Source of the DNA: Amaurobius ferox
Lineage: Eukaryota > Arthropoda > Arachnida > Araneae > Amaurobiidae
Direction: 5' to 3'
Assembly (NCBI GenBank): GCA_951213105.1
Contig: OX578145.1
Span: forward strand, 119,705,239 to 119,769,238
DNA: 64,000 bases
Shown: piece after piece, positions 1 to 12,695 of the stretch
Layout: every line of letters begins with the position of its first letter
Position numbering within the stretch: position 1 is the stretch's first letter
The notes under the pieces: model-generated
Seen by the model: only the letters and a program-made list of their open reading frames with translations
Told to the model about the DNA's origin: nothing
The model's database searches: none
Program-made: the position numbers and the translations under genes

Positions 1-410
1 AAAAGGCAGGTTCATTTATCCCAAATCGTACCAGAATCGCCAACGACTTATCTACTAAATTTTATGAAATTTTATCCATTAGTTGAGTTAGAGTGGATAC
101 ATACAATTTTTGCGGGTCATTTCGTAAAAAAATGCAGGTTCTTCTTTTTTGAATCGTATAAAAACCTAATCAGCACCAGAGTATCCCCTACCAAATTTCG
201 TGAAATTTGGTGTATTAGTTTGTCAGTTAGAGTGGATACAGGCTAATTTTGCTGGCCATTTCGTAAAGAAAAGCAAGTTCTTTTATCCTGAATTATACCA
301 AATTCTAATCAGCACCAGAGTTACCTAGAAGGGACTTATACCTAGCCAATTTTATGAAATTCGGTCCATTAGTTTTTGAGTTAGAGTGGCTACATACATT
401 GTACAGACAG
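1..410. repeat. Tandem repeat, about 3 units of 127-141 bp
   Basis: Three diverged head-to-tail units are recognisable by the recurring words GCAGGTTC or GCAAGTTC (near 6, 133 and 274), CAGCACCAGAG, and GAGTTAGAGTGG. The first unit is cut by the window edge. The short frames here come from the repeat and look non-coding. Confidence 0.7.
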
Positions 411-575
411 ACACACACACATACATACACAGACGTCACGCTAAAAATAGTTTTTTCGTATTCTAGATGTCTCAAAATGTGTAGATCCGTCGAAAACTCG
501 AGTTGCGATTTTCGACACGATTCCAATACTTCCCCTATACATTACCATGTATTGCAGGGAAAATAATAATATATA
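404..575. repeat. CA-rich tract and tail of a dispersed repeat family
   Basis: A CA/TACA microsatellite is followed by a segment containing GTCGAAAACTCGAG and TTTTCGACACGATTCCAATAC. It closely resembles 17040-17216, which also begins with a CA run and has the same order of words. I infer two copies of one dispersed element whose tail includes the microsatellite. No coding capacity is seen. Confidence 0.6.
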
Positions 576-3229
576 TAAAGTATCTCATCAGAAAGAGAAA
601 AAAGCTTGTAAAAAAATAAAAAGTCGAGCTTTATAAAAAGTACAAAAATAATTGAGATAAAAACTATTGTCACGTTTTTCAAACTTTAGGAGTGAAAAGT
701 ATAGAGAGGAAAAAGTATTGGCTATATTTCATAATAAACGTGGCAAATTTGCCTCTTTGTCTTTGATCTAAATCAGTTTCTTGATGCAGTGAACTATAAT
801 AAATTGAAAGGAGTTTGTATGATAAAACTTGAACTGTATAGCGGGGCTGCCCTCAAAAACTAAAAACCCCACTCTGCTAGCCCCAATACTACACTTTTGG
901 GCCCTGACACTGAAAATGACCGCCCCGCATGCCACTATTCAAAATGACATGTATTTTCAAATTTTCAAAACATCCTGTGTGCGACATTCTTTCCCATTCA
1001 TTATTTATTAAAGCGGTAAAAGTCACACATTATTTACAACTAAATGAGTGGGGTGTGTACCAATATAACTGAACACCTGAGAGGCATTCTTCACCCTTTG
1101 TTGGCGTCCTCCGGCCCCCAGGGTGAAATCGCACAGGGAGCCCTGGAAATCGCATACGGCTTATTGTTCCCCACCCCTCGGGCAAAGAATCTCTGCCTTG
1201 GGTCCGGTGAATATTCATTCCATTTTCCATTTTCATCAATATATCGTTTTCTAATGGCATATGAATAAATGCTTTCAAATGACATAAATTTAAATTATTA
1301 CGAATTACTTTCGCAAAATACCTGAGTGGATGATATAGTTAAAACGAATTTATATGCTAAAAATATATTAGCATATGCTAAAGTAGGCAAATTAAATTTT
1401 GGCAATAGAGACTACAGAATTTTTTTTCATTTTTCAGTCGGTAGGGAGAAAGGGTTGTAAAATACACCAATTCGTTCTTAGTTGTAAGAAAAGTAATAAA
1501 CAAACCATTTGAAACAATTTTCAAAGATATATTAATCCAATCTACATTTTTTAATTTTCATTGTTCTCATTTAGGTATCGCAATAAATATCAGTTTAAAA
1601 GATGTTATATTACAAGATTGAAACGTAAAATTCCTTAATTTGATTAAAAATGGTTATTTTATTCTTTTTATATAGAACAGAGAGAATTTGTGCAAATTTT
1701 GAGCATTATGTAAAATAAAGACCTTCTGTTGTGGATGTGTGCTTAATTTTTGCTAAACAAATTTGTGTTTGAAAGAAAAGTTACATCTGACTTTTCATAT
1801 CCAATTTGTTGGTCACATCAGTTTTTTCTCCTTCCGATGTCAGTTCTATGGCTGAGAGCGGGGGGGGGGGGGGGGGGGGTAAACCCGCATTAATTGCCAG
1901 TCCTTTATTGAGTCCATATTGGAAAGCAAAATTCTGCACTGTAAATTCACTTCCATTCGTTCACACCAATACCTAAGTCCTTTAATGCTGTTATGTTGGT
2001 CATATTCTTGATGGTGTTGGTCATATCTCCTCTCTTTTCTGAGATCTTAGCTATGCCTATACACTGGTATGGATTTGTGCATGTGTGACTGTTTCGGGGA
2101 GTTTGGGAATTACGAAATTGACTCAAACTAATGTGAATACATAATTGGTCGAGAAATTACTTTTAAATCAATTGATGATTTTACATCCAGTAATAATGTG
2201 CTGGATGTAGTAATGATCTTGCTATGTGGGTGCATTTCTCTGGCGATGTAGAATATTAATGACATATTGAGGAACAAATAATTGACATGAGCATTTGAAA
2301 AATAGTTCACATGGGAAAAAGAGGCACAAAAAGCATATTTAGATAAAACTTTGGATTACACAAGTGCTATGGGTGCCCATAAGGGAAGGCAAGGGGAGGC
2401 ACTTCCCCCCTGGACATTCAAGATCATAAAAGTGGACGTCAAGCTAGTCAATGTTATACACCTTATCATTGAGTTTGCCCTGCTGCCCCTTTTGGAAAAA
2501 GTTACATGGGCGCCCATCTCTAAGGCATTGGCAGCATTGATTTTACAAAAGTGTAGAGACTAATTGTATGACAATGCTTCTAATATATTAAGCCGTTATC
2601 AAGTGGCACATTAAAACTTTTAGAAGGGAATAAATATGCAATATTTATGATATGTGTTTGCTCTCTATATTTGGTAGGTATTAGTGCTATTGATTGTTAC
2701 CCAGTAGCAGTGATTTTTTCCAACTGTTCAGATATTCGATACATTTTTTTCTGCATCCACATACTGGTGGACAATACTTATATTCCACTGGGAAACGATC
2801 GTGCTTTAAAACTTATATCAATTTCTGAGTGTTTAGAAATGGTGAAACAATTCGAGAAATTGGAAGTGTTGTAAACAAAATGTTGGAAATTGTTTTCATG
2901 TTGATACTGTGAAATAAGATTTTAAACCACCGCCACCGCACATGTCAAACACTTCAAGAACTATAAATTTGAAAACGTGTTCAAATCTATGTCAGTTTCT
3001 CGTGGATCATATGAATATTTTAAGAAATGATATCAAAAGATTTTGAAGCTTGTCAAAAGCAATACTATCCGAGCTATACCATTTTTCTTGTATTGTCGAA
3101 AATAGGGTCAAAATTATAAATATATAAAAATAATTTCAATATTTTAATTATTGAACTTTAGTTTTTTATATTATTGAACTTAAGTTTTTTCGAAAACTTC
3201 AAAAAGTAGTGTAAAGTAATAAACCAAGT
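576..3229. other. Non-coding stretch with GC-rich patch and poly-G
   Basis: No convincing gene. A GC-richer patch at about 1030-1280 has overlapping short frames on both strands and probably belongs to an old mobile element. A run of 20 G lies at 1860-1879. Positions 2360-2535 start and end with the near-palindromic words ATGGGTGCCCAT and ATGGGCGCCCAT and may be a short dispersed element. The rest is AT-rich sequence in which I recognise nothing. Confidence 0.4.
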
Positions 3230-3890
3230 GTTTTATTTTCTCATTTTTCTAACTTTCACTCGAAATATATAGTAAACTATAAAAGATATATATAAATAGT
3301 AAATTACAAAAATGTGTATTAGAAAATTTAGTATTAAAAACTATATTTATTATTAAAAAAGGTTTTTATAGTTTTCGAGTAATCGTCTTACCAAGTTGAA
3401 GAAGATTAAACATTTTTCGTTTTCCAAGTTTGTAATGCTTATATTTCAAAAATTAAAAGAGCTAACTTTGAACAATGAGCAAGAATTTGTAGATATTTTA
3501 AAGCTCTACAGGTGTATAAAAAAGATCGGATTTTTGATCGCGTTCTACTTTTTTTTTTTTTTTCCGAAAAAACTTAAACAGGTACATCTGTTGAAACGAG
3601 GTTTTTTTTTATCTTTTTTTTTTTTTCATACTTCCTCAAAATATCTTCGAATATAGTAAGTTGCAAAAATATGTATGAGGAAATTTGGTTTCTAGATCTA
3701 TATTTAGTTTTATAAAAAACGTTTAGATAGTTTTCAATTTATCGTCTTATTAAGTTGAAGAAATATGAAAATTTTAGGTTGTAATGCTTGAAACTTAAAG
3801 TGATAGCTATAAACAGTAAGCAAGAATTTGTAGTTCTTTGATAACCTTATAAGTATATATAATCAGATTGGGGATCGATTTCTTTCCTTT
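3230..3890. repeat. Diverged tandem duplication, unit about 300-350 bp
   Basis: Two copies in the same orientation, about 3230-3560 and 3600-3890, share the order TTTTCTCATT or CATACTTCCTC, then TAGTAAATTACAAAAATGTG or TAGTAAGTTGCAAAAATATG, then CGTCTTA, then AAGTTGAAGAA, then AGCAAGAATTTGTAG. A T-rich spacer separates them. The frame at 3396-3656 lies across this duplication and is not credible as a gene. Confidence 0.6.
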
Positions 3891-5449
3891 TTATTTATTA
3901 ATTTTTTGATATTACAAAAAGTTGAGTTTTATTTTACAAAATGCTATTCGCGCAAACCCATGTCGGATCCATTGGACTGGATCCACCGTCGATTTTTGAA
4001 TCTGTGATCACTTAAGGGAGGGGGTCTTTATGATTTGGGGAATATAGGTCCAAACAATTTTTCGAAGAATTCTTCAAAATATAATATAATTATGATTTAA
4101 ATATCATGAGACAGTTCTCGAGCCCCTGACATATGAGTATTTTTTTAAGATATGGGGGCATAAGCGTTGGCAAGATCTTTAAAAGAACAATCGAATGAGG
4201 ATTACAGTATACATACTTCTGTTTTTCAATATGGGTCCCATGGATAACTAATGGACTTTTCCCCAGCGAATGAAAGAATTATTATATCCCCTCTTAACTC
4301 TTATACCATGGGCACAAAAATGTTCTGTTCTTAGGGCCCCAAAAAGTTTTAATCCGGCCCCGCCCCTCCTTGAAAAGTTGAGACCTTTTCATAAAAAGAA
4401 TCTGTGTGAACCTATTTCCACCTTGGAAGTTCCTCTTGTCAAAGAACTTCCAAGTGGTCATATTTTTAGATAAGAATTTTCACTAAGTAAGGTAAGACAT
4501 TTTTTATTAAGAAATTAATTGGAACCTGGTTGTATCGTTAATTATATAATTAATAAATTAATTATGCTTAACTTATTATAACCTTTTATAAAATGCCCTA
4601 CTGGATTCACCCCCCCCCCCCCCCCAAAAAAAAAATTCTCTGTATATTACCAGATTTTTACAGGATAAAAGGAATGAGGGGGGGGGGGGTGCATTAATGG
4701 AATCATTACGACAATATTGTTATCTTTTGAGCCCCAAAATTTTTTAAACTTATTCAAAACTGTAAGTGTTTAATGCTTTTATGTACAAAGGACATAAAAC
4801 TCCTTTTTCAGGTGAAAAAAGTGCTATTGGAGGGGGAGGGGATATTTTTTAAAAGTTACTCGAGATATTGATGAGGCAAAAGAAATGGGCACCTTAAAAA
4901 GTTGAAAAGCTCTAGCATATGACTGGTGGTAAATGAAATGATGACCTTGTATTTTCCAGGACATTATTCAACGAACAGTTAACATTTTATTAATAACAAT
5001 TCAAGTGCGGTTGAAAACTACCAGTGGACAAAACTCTTCGTTAGTAAACGGCTTCAGACAAAAAGTATAAAGGTATCAATTGGTTTATCTCTTTCAGTCT
5101 CGGAGGCCAAACGAGCCTCCTTGTGCAAATTGGTGAACTTACGCAAAATTTCATCTGGAGATTTTGAAAATAATTACGAATTAAGAAAATATAAGTTATA
5201 GTGATTTGATTACTAAATTGATTACAAATTCAGCAATGAAACATATGATTAAATAAATAAGTAAATAAAAATAGAACAGTATTAAAAGGAAAAGTGAAGT
5301 TAATAAAAGGCGTTACTGAGATATTTCTAAATTACATGCTAGAAAATCCACGAAAACTAATATATGTAGCCTATTAATACCATCTCAGCTGAAGCTCAAG
5401 CTTTTTTGGAGTGATTATATGTATTGTTACAAAGTAAATAAGAATAAAT
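3891..5449. other. Non-coding stretch with C and G homopolymers
   Basis: No gene seen. It contains a C-run near 4612-4625 and a G-run near 4679-4690. The frame at 4270-4473 is short, isolated and has no recognisable motif. Confidence 0.4.
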
Positions 5450-5625
5450 GGTATGTGCACCATTTTTTAAAAAGTAGTGTGTAGCACATTTAAAAATTAA
5501 TATGTAGCACTTTTAAAAATTAGACTGTACCTATTCTTAAAAATTACTGATAATCACCTTTTAAAATTACTGTGCACCACCTTTTAAAAATTAGAGTGCA
5601 CCATTTTTTAAAAATATTCTACTTT
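5450..5625. repeat. Minisatellite, about 6 units of 28-33 bp
   Basis: Successive units follow the pattern GTGCACCA or GTAGCAC, then TTTTTAAAAATTA. The units vary in the first half and are nearly constant in the TTTTAAAAATTA core. This is a simple tandem array with no coding potential. Confidence 0.7.
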
Positions 5626-6114
5626 TGAGAACATTCTGTCCTTCTAGAGACATATCAACTAAACTACCAAATTAAACATTTATGAGTATACGAAATGCAA
5701 TAATATTACTATGTTTCCAGGTATAAGTTTAAATTGTTTATATAAATTCACTCGCAAGAAGAAACATAAAGGCATGAGGGAGGATCCACACAGCTGTCGT
5801 CCAATTCCAATTCCAAACAGCATTTTTTTAGTTTTTCTCTGACTTACCTGATATTTGTATTAGATTTTTTGGGATTCATATTATTTCAACATCGAGAAAA
5901 TTTATTGATTTTATCGAAATTGTGTTCTAACCACAGTTGCTCTATAAAAAGTTCCCCTGTATTACTACTACAATATTCTGTGACTTCTAATCAAAGTCAC
6001 AATTCTCCAGGGGGGAATTCTGAACCCCCCCCCCCCTAAATACGCCCATGCGTCCTTTTCATAGTCTGGACCACGTAGCCTCTGTTTTGGGACAAAAGTA
6101 CAAGTATATAAACC

Positions 6115-6380
6115 TTATGGGTGGAACAGCCCAGTGGTTAGCACACTGGGATTGCACTCAGACGACCGGAGTTCGGTTCCCGGCTCTACCTAAACTGTTC
6201 CCGTGTTCAGAGTACGGGCACATCAAATATGTGGGTTCGTAAGATCTTTCGAGAGGTTGGTGGTAGGGGAAAGAGGATACAGTTCCTGTGGATGCCGCCC
6301 CCCCCCTCCCCCACTGGGTTCCGATTTAAATTGGATAGCACTTCCCGTTTGGGTAGGTCGGAAGGTTTGGATCGAAGAAG
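6115..6380 (+). mobile_element. tRNA-derived SINE with 13-bp target duplication
   Basis: The head is tRNA-like: an A-box region (AGCCCAGTGGTTAGCAC, about 6128-6144) is followed about 35 bp later by a B-box region (GGAGTTCGGTTCCCGGC). The body continues with GAGAGGTTGGTGGTAGGGGAAAG and GTGGGTTCGTAAG-type words, shared with the copies at 6540-7740 and 9774-10057. The perfect direct repeat AAGTATATAAACC flanks it (6102-6114 and 6381-6393), the signature of LINE-mediated retroposition. This copy carries a C-run in its body and is more diverged than the one at 9774. Confidence 0.85.
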
Positions 6381-6539
6381 AAGTATATAAACCATAAATA
6401 TATTACTTAAGATAATGAATTTATATTATTTAACTTATTTTTAAATTAATATTTATTTTTAACTAGCCGCCTTTGGCGACCAGCCTGTTCGCTACCCTTG
6501 AAAATTCTGACCGTGGCAAACTCGTTGGCGCGACCTACC

Positions 6540-7740
6540 AGAAAGGTGTAAGGTAACTGCTTGGAAGGCCAGGAAGTGCCACACAATTTAGACCGGAACC
6601 CAATGGGGGAGGCATCCAAAGAGACCGTACCCTCCTTCCCCTACCACAAACCTCTCGGAAGGACTTGCAGTCCCACACGTTTAACGTGATCGTACTCCGC
6701 GTGAACACGGCTGCAGTTTTGGCAATGGCGGGAATCGAACCCGGGCCTACCGAGTGAAATTCCCGCGCGCTAACCACTGGGCTACCGTGCCATCCGCGAC
6801 AATCTCCATAACTTTATTTTTATTCGGCAATTTTGGGAATCGAACCCGGGCCTACCAAGTGCAAATCCCGCGCACTAACCACTGGGGTACTTCACCCTCC
6901 GCGATATTCTTCATAACTTATTTTTTACTCACCCAATTTAGACCGGAACCAAGTGGGAGAAGCATCCACAGGGACCGTACCCTTCTTCCCCTACCACCAA
7001 CCTCTCGGAAGGACTTACAGACCCACATGTTTAACGTGATCGTACTCCGCGTAAACACGGCGGCAATTTTGGGAATCGAACCCGGGCCTACCGAGTGCAA
7101 TTTCCGCGCGCTAGCCATTGGGCTACTTTGCCCTACGCGACAATCTCCATAACTTTCTTTTTATTCATCCAATTTAGACCGTACCCTCCTTCCAATACCA
7201 CCAACTTCTCGGAAGGACTCACGGACCCACATGTTTAACGTGCTCGTACTCCGCGTAAACACGGCGGCAATTTTGGGAATCGAACCCGGGCCTGGTAACT
7301 GGTTGGACGGCCAGGATGTGCCACCCAATTTAGACCGGAACCCAGTGGGGGAGGCATCCACAGGGAGCGTACCCTCCTTCCCCTACCACCAACCTCTCGG
7401 AAAAACATACGGACCCATATGTTTAACGTGATCGTACTCCATGTCAGTGGCGGAAATCGAACCCGGGCCTACCGCGTGCAATTCCCGCGCGCTAACCACT
7501 GGGCTACTTCGCCCTCCGCGACAATCTCCATAACTTTCTACATATTCACCCAATTTAAACGGGAACCCAGTGGGGGAGGCATCCACAGGGGCCGTATCCT
7601 CCTTCCCCCTACCACCAACCTCTCGGAAGGACTTACGGACCCACATATTTAACGTGATCGTATTCCACGTAAACACGGCGGCAGTTTTGGCAGTGGCGGG
7701 AATCGAACCCGGGCCTACCGCTAACTTCCCGCGCGCTAAT
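6540..7740 (-). mobile_element. Tandem array of partial and full SINE copies
   Basis: At least five to six minus-strand copies of the same tRNA-derived SINE lie head to tail. The B-box complement (GAATCGAACCCGGGCCT) recurs near 6731, 6838, 7075, 7278, 7457 and 7701, with the A-box complement (CGCGCTAACCACTGGGCTAC) after most of them. Several copies are joined by a near-constant spacer, CGCGACAATCTCCATAACTTT plus a T-rich tail. A shared spacer points to local tandem duplication of a SINE-plus-spacer unit, not independent insertions. Some units lack the body (near 6826) or are fused (7172-7525). Frames across the array are SINE sequence, not genes. Confidence 0.85.
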
Positions 7741-7795
7741 TTGCAATTTAAAATGACCATATGCTTAATTCCATCATCCTCATTCCATTGTTTCA

Positions 7796-8575
7796 TTGTT
7801 CCATCATTTAAAATATCCATAAAATTAAAATATCCATTTAAAATATCCAAAAGTTAAAATATACATTTAAAAAATCCAGATCGTCCCATCATTTAAAATA
7901 TAAATATAATAATTTATATAGAGCAAAGGCGCTCTATTTAGAACCGTGACGTCACCTCCACCTTGACGTCCCCACCCACCACCTTCCCTGCTTCAGCGGG
8001 GGAGAAACGAACGGAACGCCGAGCGGAACGGCGAGAAATTTAAAATCATGACGTCTTTAAAATTGCGATCCTCAAGGCAATTTTCATTATTTCTGGACCA
8101 GATTAGACTTGTAAGAATGCCAGATGTTTGACCTTTCTGAAAATGTAAATTATTAGTCGAAATTATGAGTACTTTTCACGATGCGAGAATTTAAAAACCA
8201 AAAATCGTTTTCTTGAGCCAAAAGTGACTTTTGTTTTAAAATCTTTAAAAAATATTAGAAATCGAAATGGAGATTTGAAATTGATATATTTTTACTCGAA
8301 ATTCTCTGCTCTTTCCGATGGTGTGATTTGTTTTTTTCTACGATGTCTGGATCGAGGAGAAAAAAGGGCAAAAAGATCAAAAAAAGGTCGAAATCGCATA
8401 AAACATTAAATAAATAAAAAAATAATTAGAATTTTGAAAATCGGTTTTCACGTGTCCCCTTCCCACCCCCCAGGGTCTCCGATTGCCAAATTTCGTAACT
8501 CTCCGACGCGCGGTCGCGAAACGTATAGTGTATAAGACACACACACACACACACACACAGACATTGCCTTTTATT
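7796..8575. repeat. AT minisatellite followed by repeat ending in (AC)11
   Basis: Positions 7796-7910 hold short near-repeats of AAAATATCCAT type. After it, TTATATAGAG at about 7915 opens a segment containing a GC-rich patch. That segment ends in a perfect (AC)11 run (8537-8558) and TTATTATATAGAAGG, which looks like a dispersed element with a microsatellite tail. No gene is visible. Confidence 0.45.
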
Positions 8576-9242
8576 ATATAGAAGGATATTTGTATATATT
8601 TGATTCTTGTAAATGAAGATCAGGAATTAAAACACTATCATAATCGCAAAACACATATGAAATTACACGAGATCAAGGTAAGGTCATATCATGACTGAAT
8701 AAAAATTATATATCATGAGAACATAAAATATGATACGTTAATCAATAAGTCCCCTAGCAATAGCGGACATATTTGTATTTATTGCTACTTTCTTCAGGAG
8801 TTTATGTTTCCAAAGCTTTATGGCAGAAAATTAGCTACCGTAGATCTAAACTTATCAAAAGGTTCTCAAAATTTAATGGAGTATATCTAGTGTTTTCTAT
8901 GACTATGCTAAATGTATAAAACTCGCATAGTGAAAATCACTTCTTTCAAACAGGCCGAGAAAAAAATCGTATATTTCTGCCCCTATTCTTCGAAGGAGTA
9001 GCCTTAGTGCGAGAAATCTCACACCTAAAGAACTCTTATCAAATTAATTGCTCCTTGAAGGTTGAACCCATTTCGTGCAATAAGGAGATACCTTTCCTAT
9101 CAAATATATAAATATTTACAGATACATTGTAACAAAGAAATTTAAATAATAAAATAAACAAAACCTGTAACGATATTGCTAAAATATTAAAAAAAAAATG
9201 TTGATATACAAACTACAGAGTTTTCTAAAAATAATTATTCTT

Positions 9243-9464
9243 TTAGTAAAGAGTATGTTCAGCAATTTTATGAATTACAAGAACACAGTCTATATTTTGC
9301 AAAATATCTCTTTCAGAAGCCATTAACATGAATGATTCAAGTCGATGGCCATTCATTGTGCTTCTTAATCTGTTTTTAATAAATTTTAGTGTGGAGAACG
9401 ATCTTTCACATGCAACTTGTGTTTCGGATAATGTTAATAGATATTTATATGCACTATGAAGCAA
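9243..9464 (-). pseudogene. hAT transposase C-terminal dimerisation fragment
   Basis: The 73-residue frame contains LSETQVACERSFSTLKFIKN, followed by an RLRSTM and RLESFMLM stretch. This is the typical hAT C-terminal dimerisation region found in ZMYM/TTF-type hAT proteins. The RNase H-like catalytic domain and the zinc finger are absent, and neighbouring sequence has no matching frame, so this is an isolated relic. The family call rests on motif recognition; no terminal repeats were found. Confidence 0.75.
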
Positions 9465-9773
9465 TCAATATGTTTCACACGCAAACAGCATTTTTGCAGC
9501 ACCTGTAGTGTAAACAGCATATCACACAATTTTTGTAAAAGTTTGTTGTAAGTATTTCTGAACATATTTAAACCAATAATATTTTTGCGGGAAGAAATAA
9601 ATAATGAAAAGAAATCAGCCGTATGAATGTTGTATGTACTTTACAGTGATTTTAACAATATCTAAGGGGTGATAAAGGTTGAATATAACTTAGAGCACCT
9701 CTATTCTTGACGGCAGTTCTTAGATCGACAAGAACTCTTTCTTTTGTATTAGACTTCCACACACACGTCCCAC

Positions 9774-10057
9774 GGGCGCGGTAGCCCATTGGTTAGCGCG
9801 CTGGAGTTGCACTCGGAAGGCCCGGGTTCGATTTCAGCCGCTGCCAAAACTGCCGCCGTGTTCATGCGGAGTACGATCACGTTAAACATGTGGGTCCGAA
9901 AGTCCTTCCGAGAGGTTGGTGGTAGGGGAAGGAGGGTACGGTCCCTGTGGATGCCTCCCCCACTGGGTTCCGGTCTAAATTGGGTGGCACTTCCCGACCG
10001 TCCAAACAGTTACCTTACACCTTTCTGGTAGGTCGGACGGTCTGGGTTTCAACAACA
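9774..10057 (+). mobile_element. Full-length tRNA-derived SINE with 15-bp target duplication
   Basis: This is the cleanest SINE copy here: A-box region GGTAGCCCATTGGTTAGCGC, B-box region CCCGGGTTCGATT, and a body matching the 6540-7740 copies in the opposite orientation. The 3' end reads TTTCAACAACAACA. The direct repeat ACACACACGTCCCAC flanks it at 9759-9773 and 10058-10072. The frame at 9789-10031 is SINE sequence. RNA polymerase III transcription from the internal boxes is expected from family knowledge. Confidence 0.9.
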
Positions 10058-10329
10058 ACACACACGTCCCACATGCACGTGTACCGTTTCCATTTATGTG
10101 ACACATGCTTCACAGATTTTCTGTGAGGCGAGTATCACTTTTCCCCTCTGACAAGGTCACCCTTCGAAATTATTCCAAGAAGCATTGCCTCAGCCCTCAG
10201 GTAATTGTTTTCACAGGACTTACAGGAGAAAGGCCAAAGATCTTTACACAGACTAATATATAGTATTCTGTGGATATTTATTAGGGATTTGATTTAGTTA
10301 GTCCATTGACATAGGTTTAGTAGCTTGAT

Positions 10330-10585
10330 ATAGTTTTTTTTTCAATGAATTTGCGGGGAAAATATCGTCTGTATAATGCTATTTCTATGCAATGTTTAAT
10401 TATGTGATTTTATTAATATCTCGACAACCTCTTGTCCTAGACTTCTAGAAACTCAAAATATGGATTAAATTTTAAGAGGCTATTCTAAGATCCACAAACT
10501 TTCATAAAATTCGGTACACCCGTTTTGCTGTGTTGATACATGCACACAAGAAGATATTCAATTTTATTTATATACGAGTAGATAA
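10330..10585 (+). repeat. Dispersed repeat, family seen again at 14400, 17700 and 18300
   Basis: The segment has the order ATAATGCTATTTCTATG, TTTTATTAATATCTCGACAACC, GAAACTCAAAATATGGATTAAATTTTAAG, AAATTCGGT, ATTTATATACGAGTAG. The same order of words appears at 17700-17950 and, inverted, at 18260-18500. It is a non-coding member of a dispersed family. Confidence 0.55.
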
Positions 10586-11007
10586 ACAGAGTCGAAGATT
10601 TGGAAGAAATATTAAGTATTGTTAAAAAAAGGTTATCTTTCCAAATGCAAAAATATTGTGCGACAAATTAATTAATATCATTCTCGTGGATTTAGAACGT
10701 TCCTATTACGAGAGAAGACATTAATTTTGTGCTTCAGTTTTAATTTATTCTCTAAATTTTACTTACTTGATATTTATTAAATATCAATGTTATTTTGGTT
10801 TTGCATATACGTCTAAAGACATTTTATACAAACAAAAAATTGTCGAAATATGAATTTTATGGTATAATTTTCTTTTTAAATCAGTGGCATAAATGAGTGA
10901 AAAAAAGTATTTTCTACAGAAATTATATACATTGAATTATTTTTATATATTTATAAATATATAAAAATAATTCATCACGATGTGTGAAAGTCATGTGCAG
11001 TATTTTT

Positions 11008-12695
11008 TCAATGATGTCTGTGAACACGATAATTCGAACAAACTGAATGAAAAATTGAATGAAATTTTGTACGATTATTGTAATCAATGAACATACGATA
11101 ACTATTGATTTTCAGGACACTCAGATCAAGGAATAACTCTCAAATTTGAAAATCAAAAAAGAATAAAAATTTAAAATTGTTAAACTTTTTAATAATGTTA
11201 TTTCTGATGTACTTTTTATTTAAAAGCAAATGTCATCATTTACAAAATATTAACATGCGTCGTCGAACCAATATCACTCCAGTGCTCCGTTTTTCCCATG
11301 CGCAACCATGGAATTAATTGGAATGTGGCTCCACTCAACTTTCTTATACCAGAATGTATTTTCAAGTAACATGTGTTTATTATTTTTCAAATTTTATAAG
11401 AAAAAATTTGAAAAATCTGTATTGCTGGTGCAAACGATCGCCATTATAACTTATTATACCCTTCAAAGGGATAAAGAATAACTCCTCTCCCCCCCCCCCC
11501 GAGGGGACTAATGATGTTCCGACCGAACACAGAAATTGTATCGCAGCTGATTTTCACTACAATGATTAATTGGCACTATTTTCATGATCATTGAGCCATA
11601 AATAACCCCATTTATGAATGATTACGTGAAATTTTGTCGTATATTCCCATGTTAAGAAAATATAAAATTTCGAAGTTTTCGCTCGCATTTCAAAAAATTC
11701 CATTAGATTTATCGTTAACAAAAGTAGTTTTGTGAAAATCAATATTTGCAACAGTTATTGTGTAAACAATAAATCGACCACGGACAAACGAACCACTATC
11801 TAAAAATATTGAAAGCGTGCTCAGGAGGTGTTAAAACATATTAGCATATAAATCTCGAAATTGAAATTTTCGAGAAAACAATACTTTCTCTATATTCTAT
11901 GGAGTGAGAAAGTAAGTGATAAGACGCCTTAAAAACATATTGGCGTAAATATGTGATAAGATATAGACCTTAAAAATAATTTTCACAGGTATACATGCAG
12001 CTTAAAAAGTAATGGATACTCGGCCCGCAACTTAAGAAATAAAAGAAACTCATGCGAACCCAACATGATGCAGATCTCGAATTTGAACTGGAAAAAATCA
12101 TAAATACGCGTATTCACTATAATCAAATGTACAAATACGTTGTACATTTTATAACAGTAAATACACATATTTATGACATTTTTCAATTCAAACTAGAGAT
12201 CTGAAGACTGAGAAATACTTTTTAAATTTGTAACTTGAAATAAATATTGTCTCGAGTTTCACGATATTAATTTTCCATATGGTGAGCTCTTATATCTCTC
12301 AAAAAAATTATATACTACGTAAACTACATAAATAGGTACAGCATTTTTGCACAGAACTTTTGTAACATTTTGTATGAAATATAAAATGCAAAATGAAGAA
12401 TTTTGAATTTAAGGAGGGATTGGACGATGAATCCAGACCCTCCCTCTAATAGAACTCAAAAATTAAATATCAAATTATGATTAGTAAAACAAAATGTTAC
12501 TGAAATGTTCATTGTACATATACCGTAATAATTTAAGTAGTTTACGTACCTATATATATATATCACAACTGATGTGATAACATGGCCTAGTAGGCGTATT
12601 TCCTCCGCCATTCAATGCAACGAGGAGTTTGTACGACAACCGACAACTGACACTGCCGAAATGGGAATGCTTCGAACCACGAAGCGTTCGAGACA
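11008..12695 (+). repeat. Inverted-repeat arm A (partner 19954-21642)
   Basis: This 1.69-kb arm is nearly identical to the reverse complement of 19954-21642. The 61-residue frame on the minus strand at 11566-11751 reappears on the plus strand at 20893-21078 with one residue changed. Internal landmarks are a C-run near 11490, and (TA)n followed by TCACAACTGATGTGATAAC near 12555-12580. High identity implies a recent duplication or ongoing gene conversion. I see no credible gene in it. Confidence 0.9.

Noticed and set aside
1030..1285. Overlapping frames on both strands in a GC-rich patch
   Set aside because: Three short frames with no motif and no consistent start. Likely composition or an old repeat.
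6540..7740. CRISPR-like or satellite array of unknown type
   Set aside because: The repeats carry tRNA A- and B-boxes and match single dispersed copies with target duplications, so they are SINEs.
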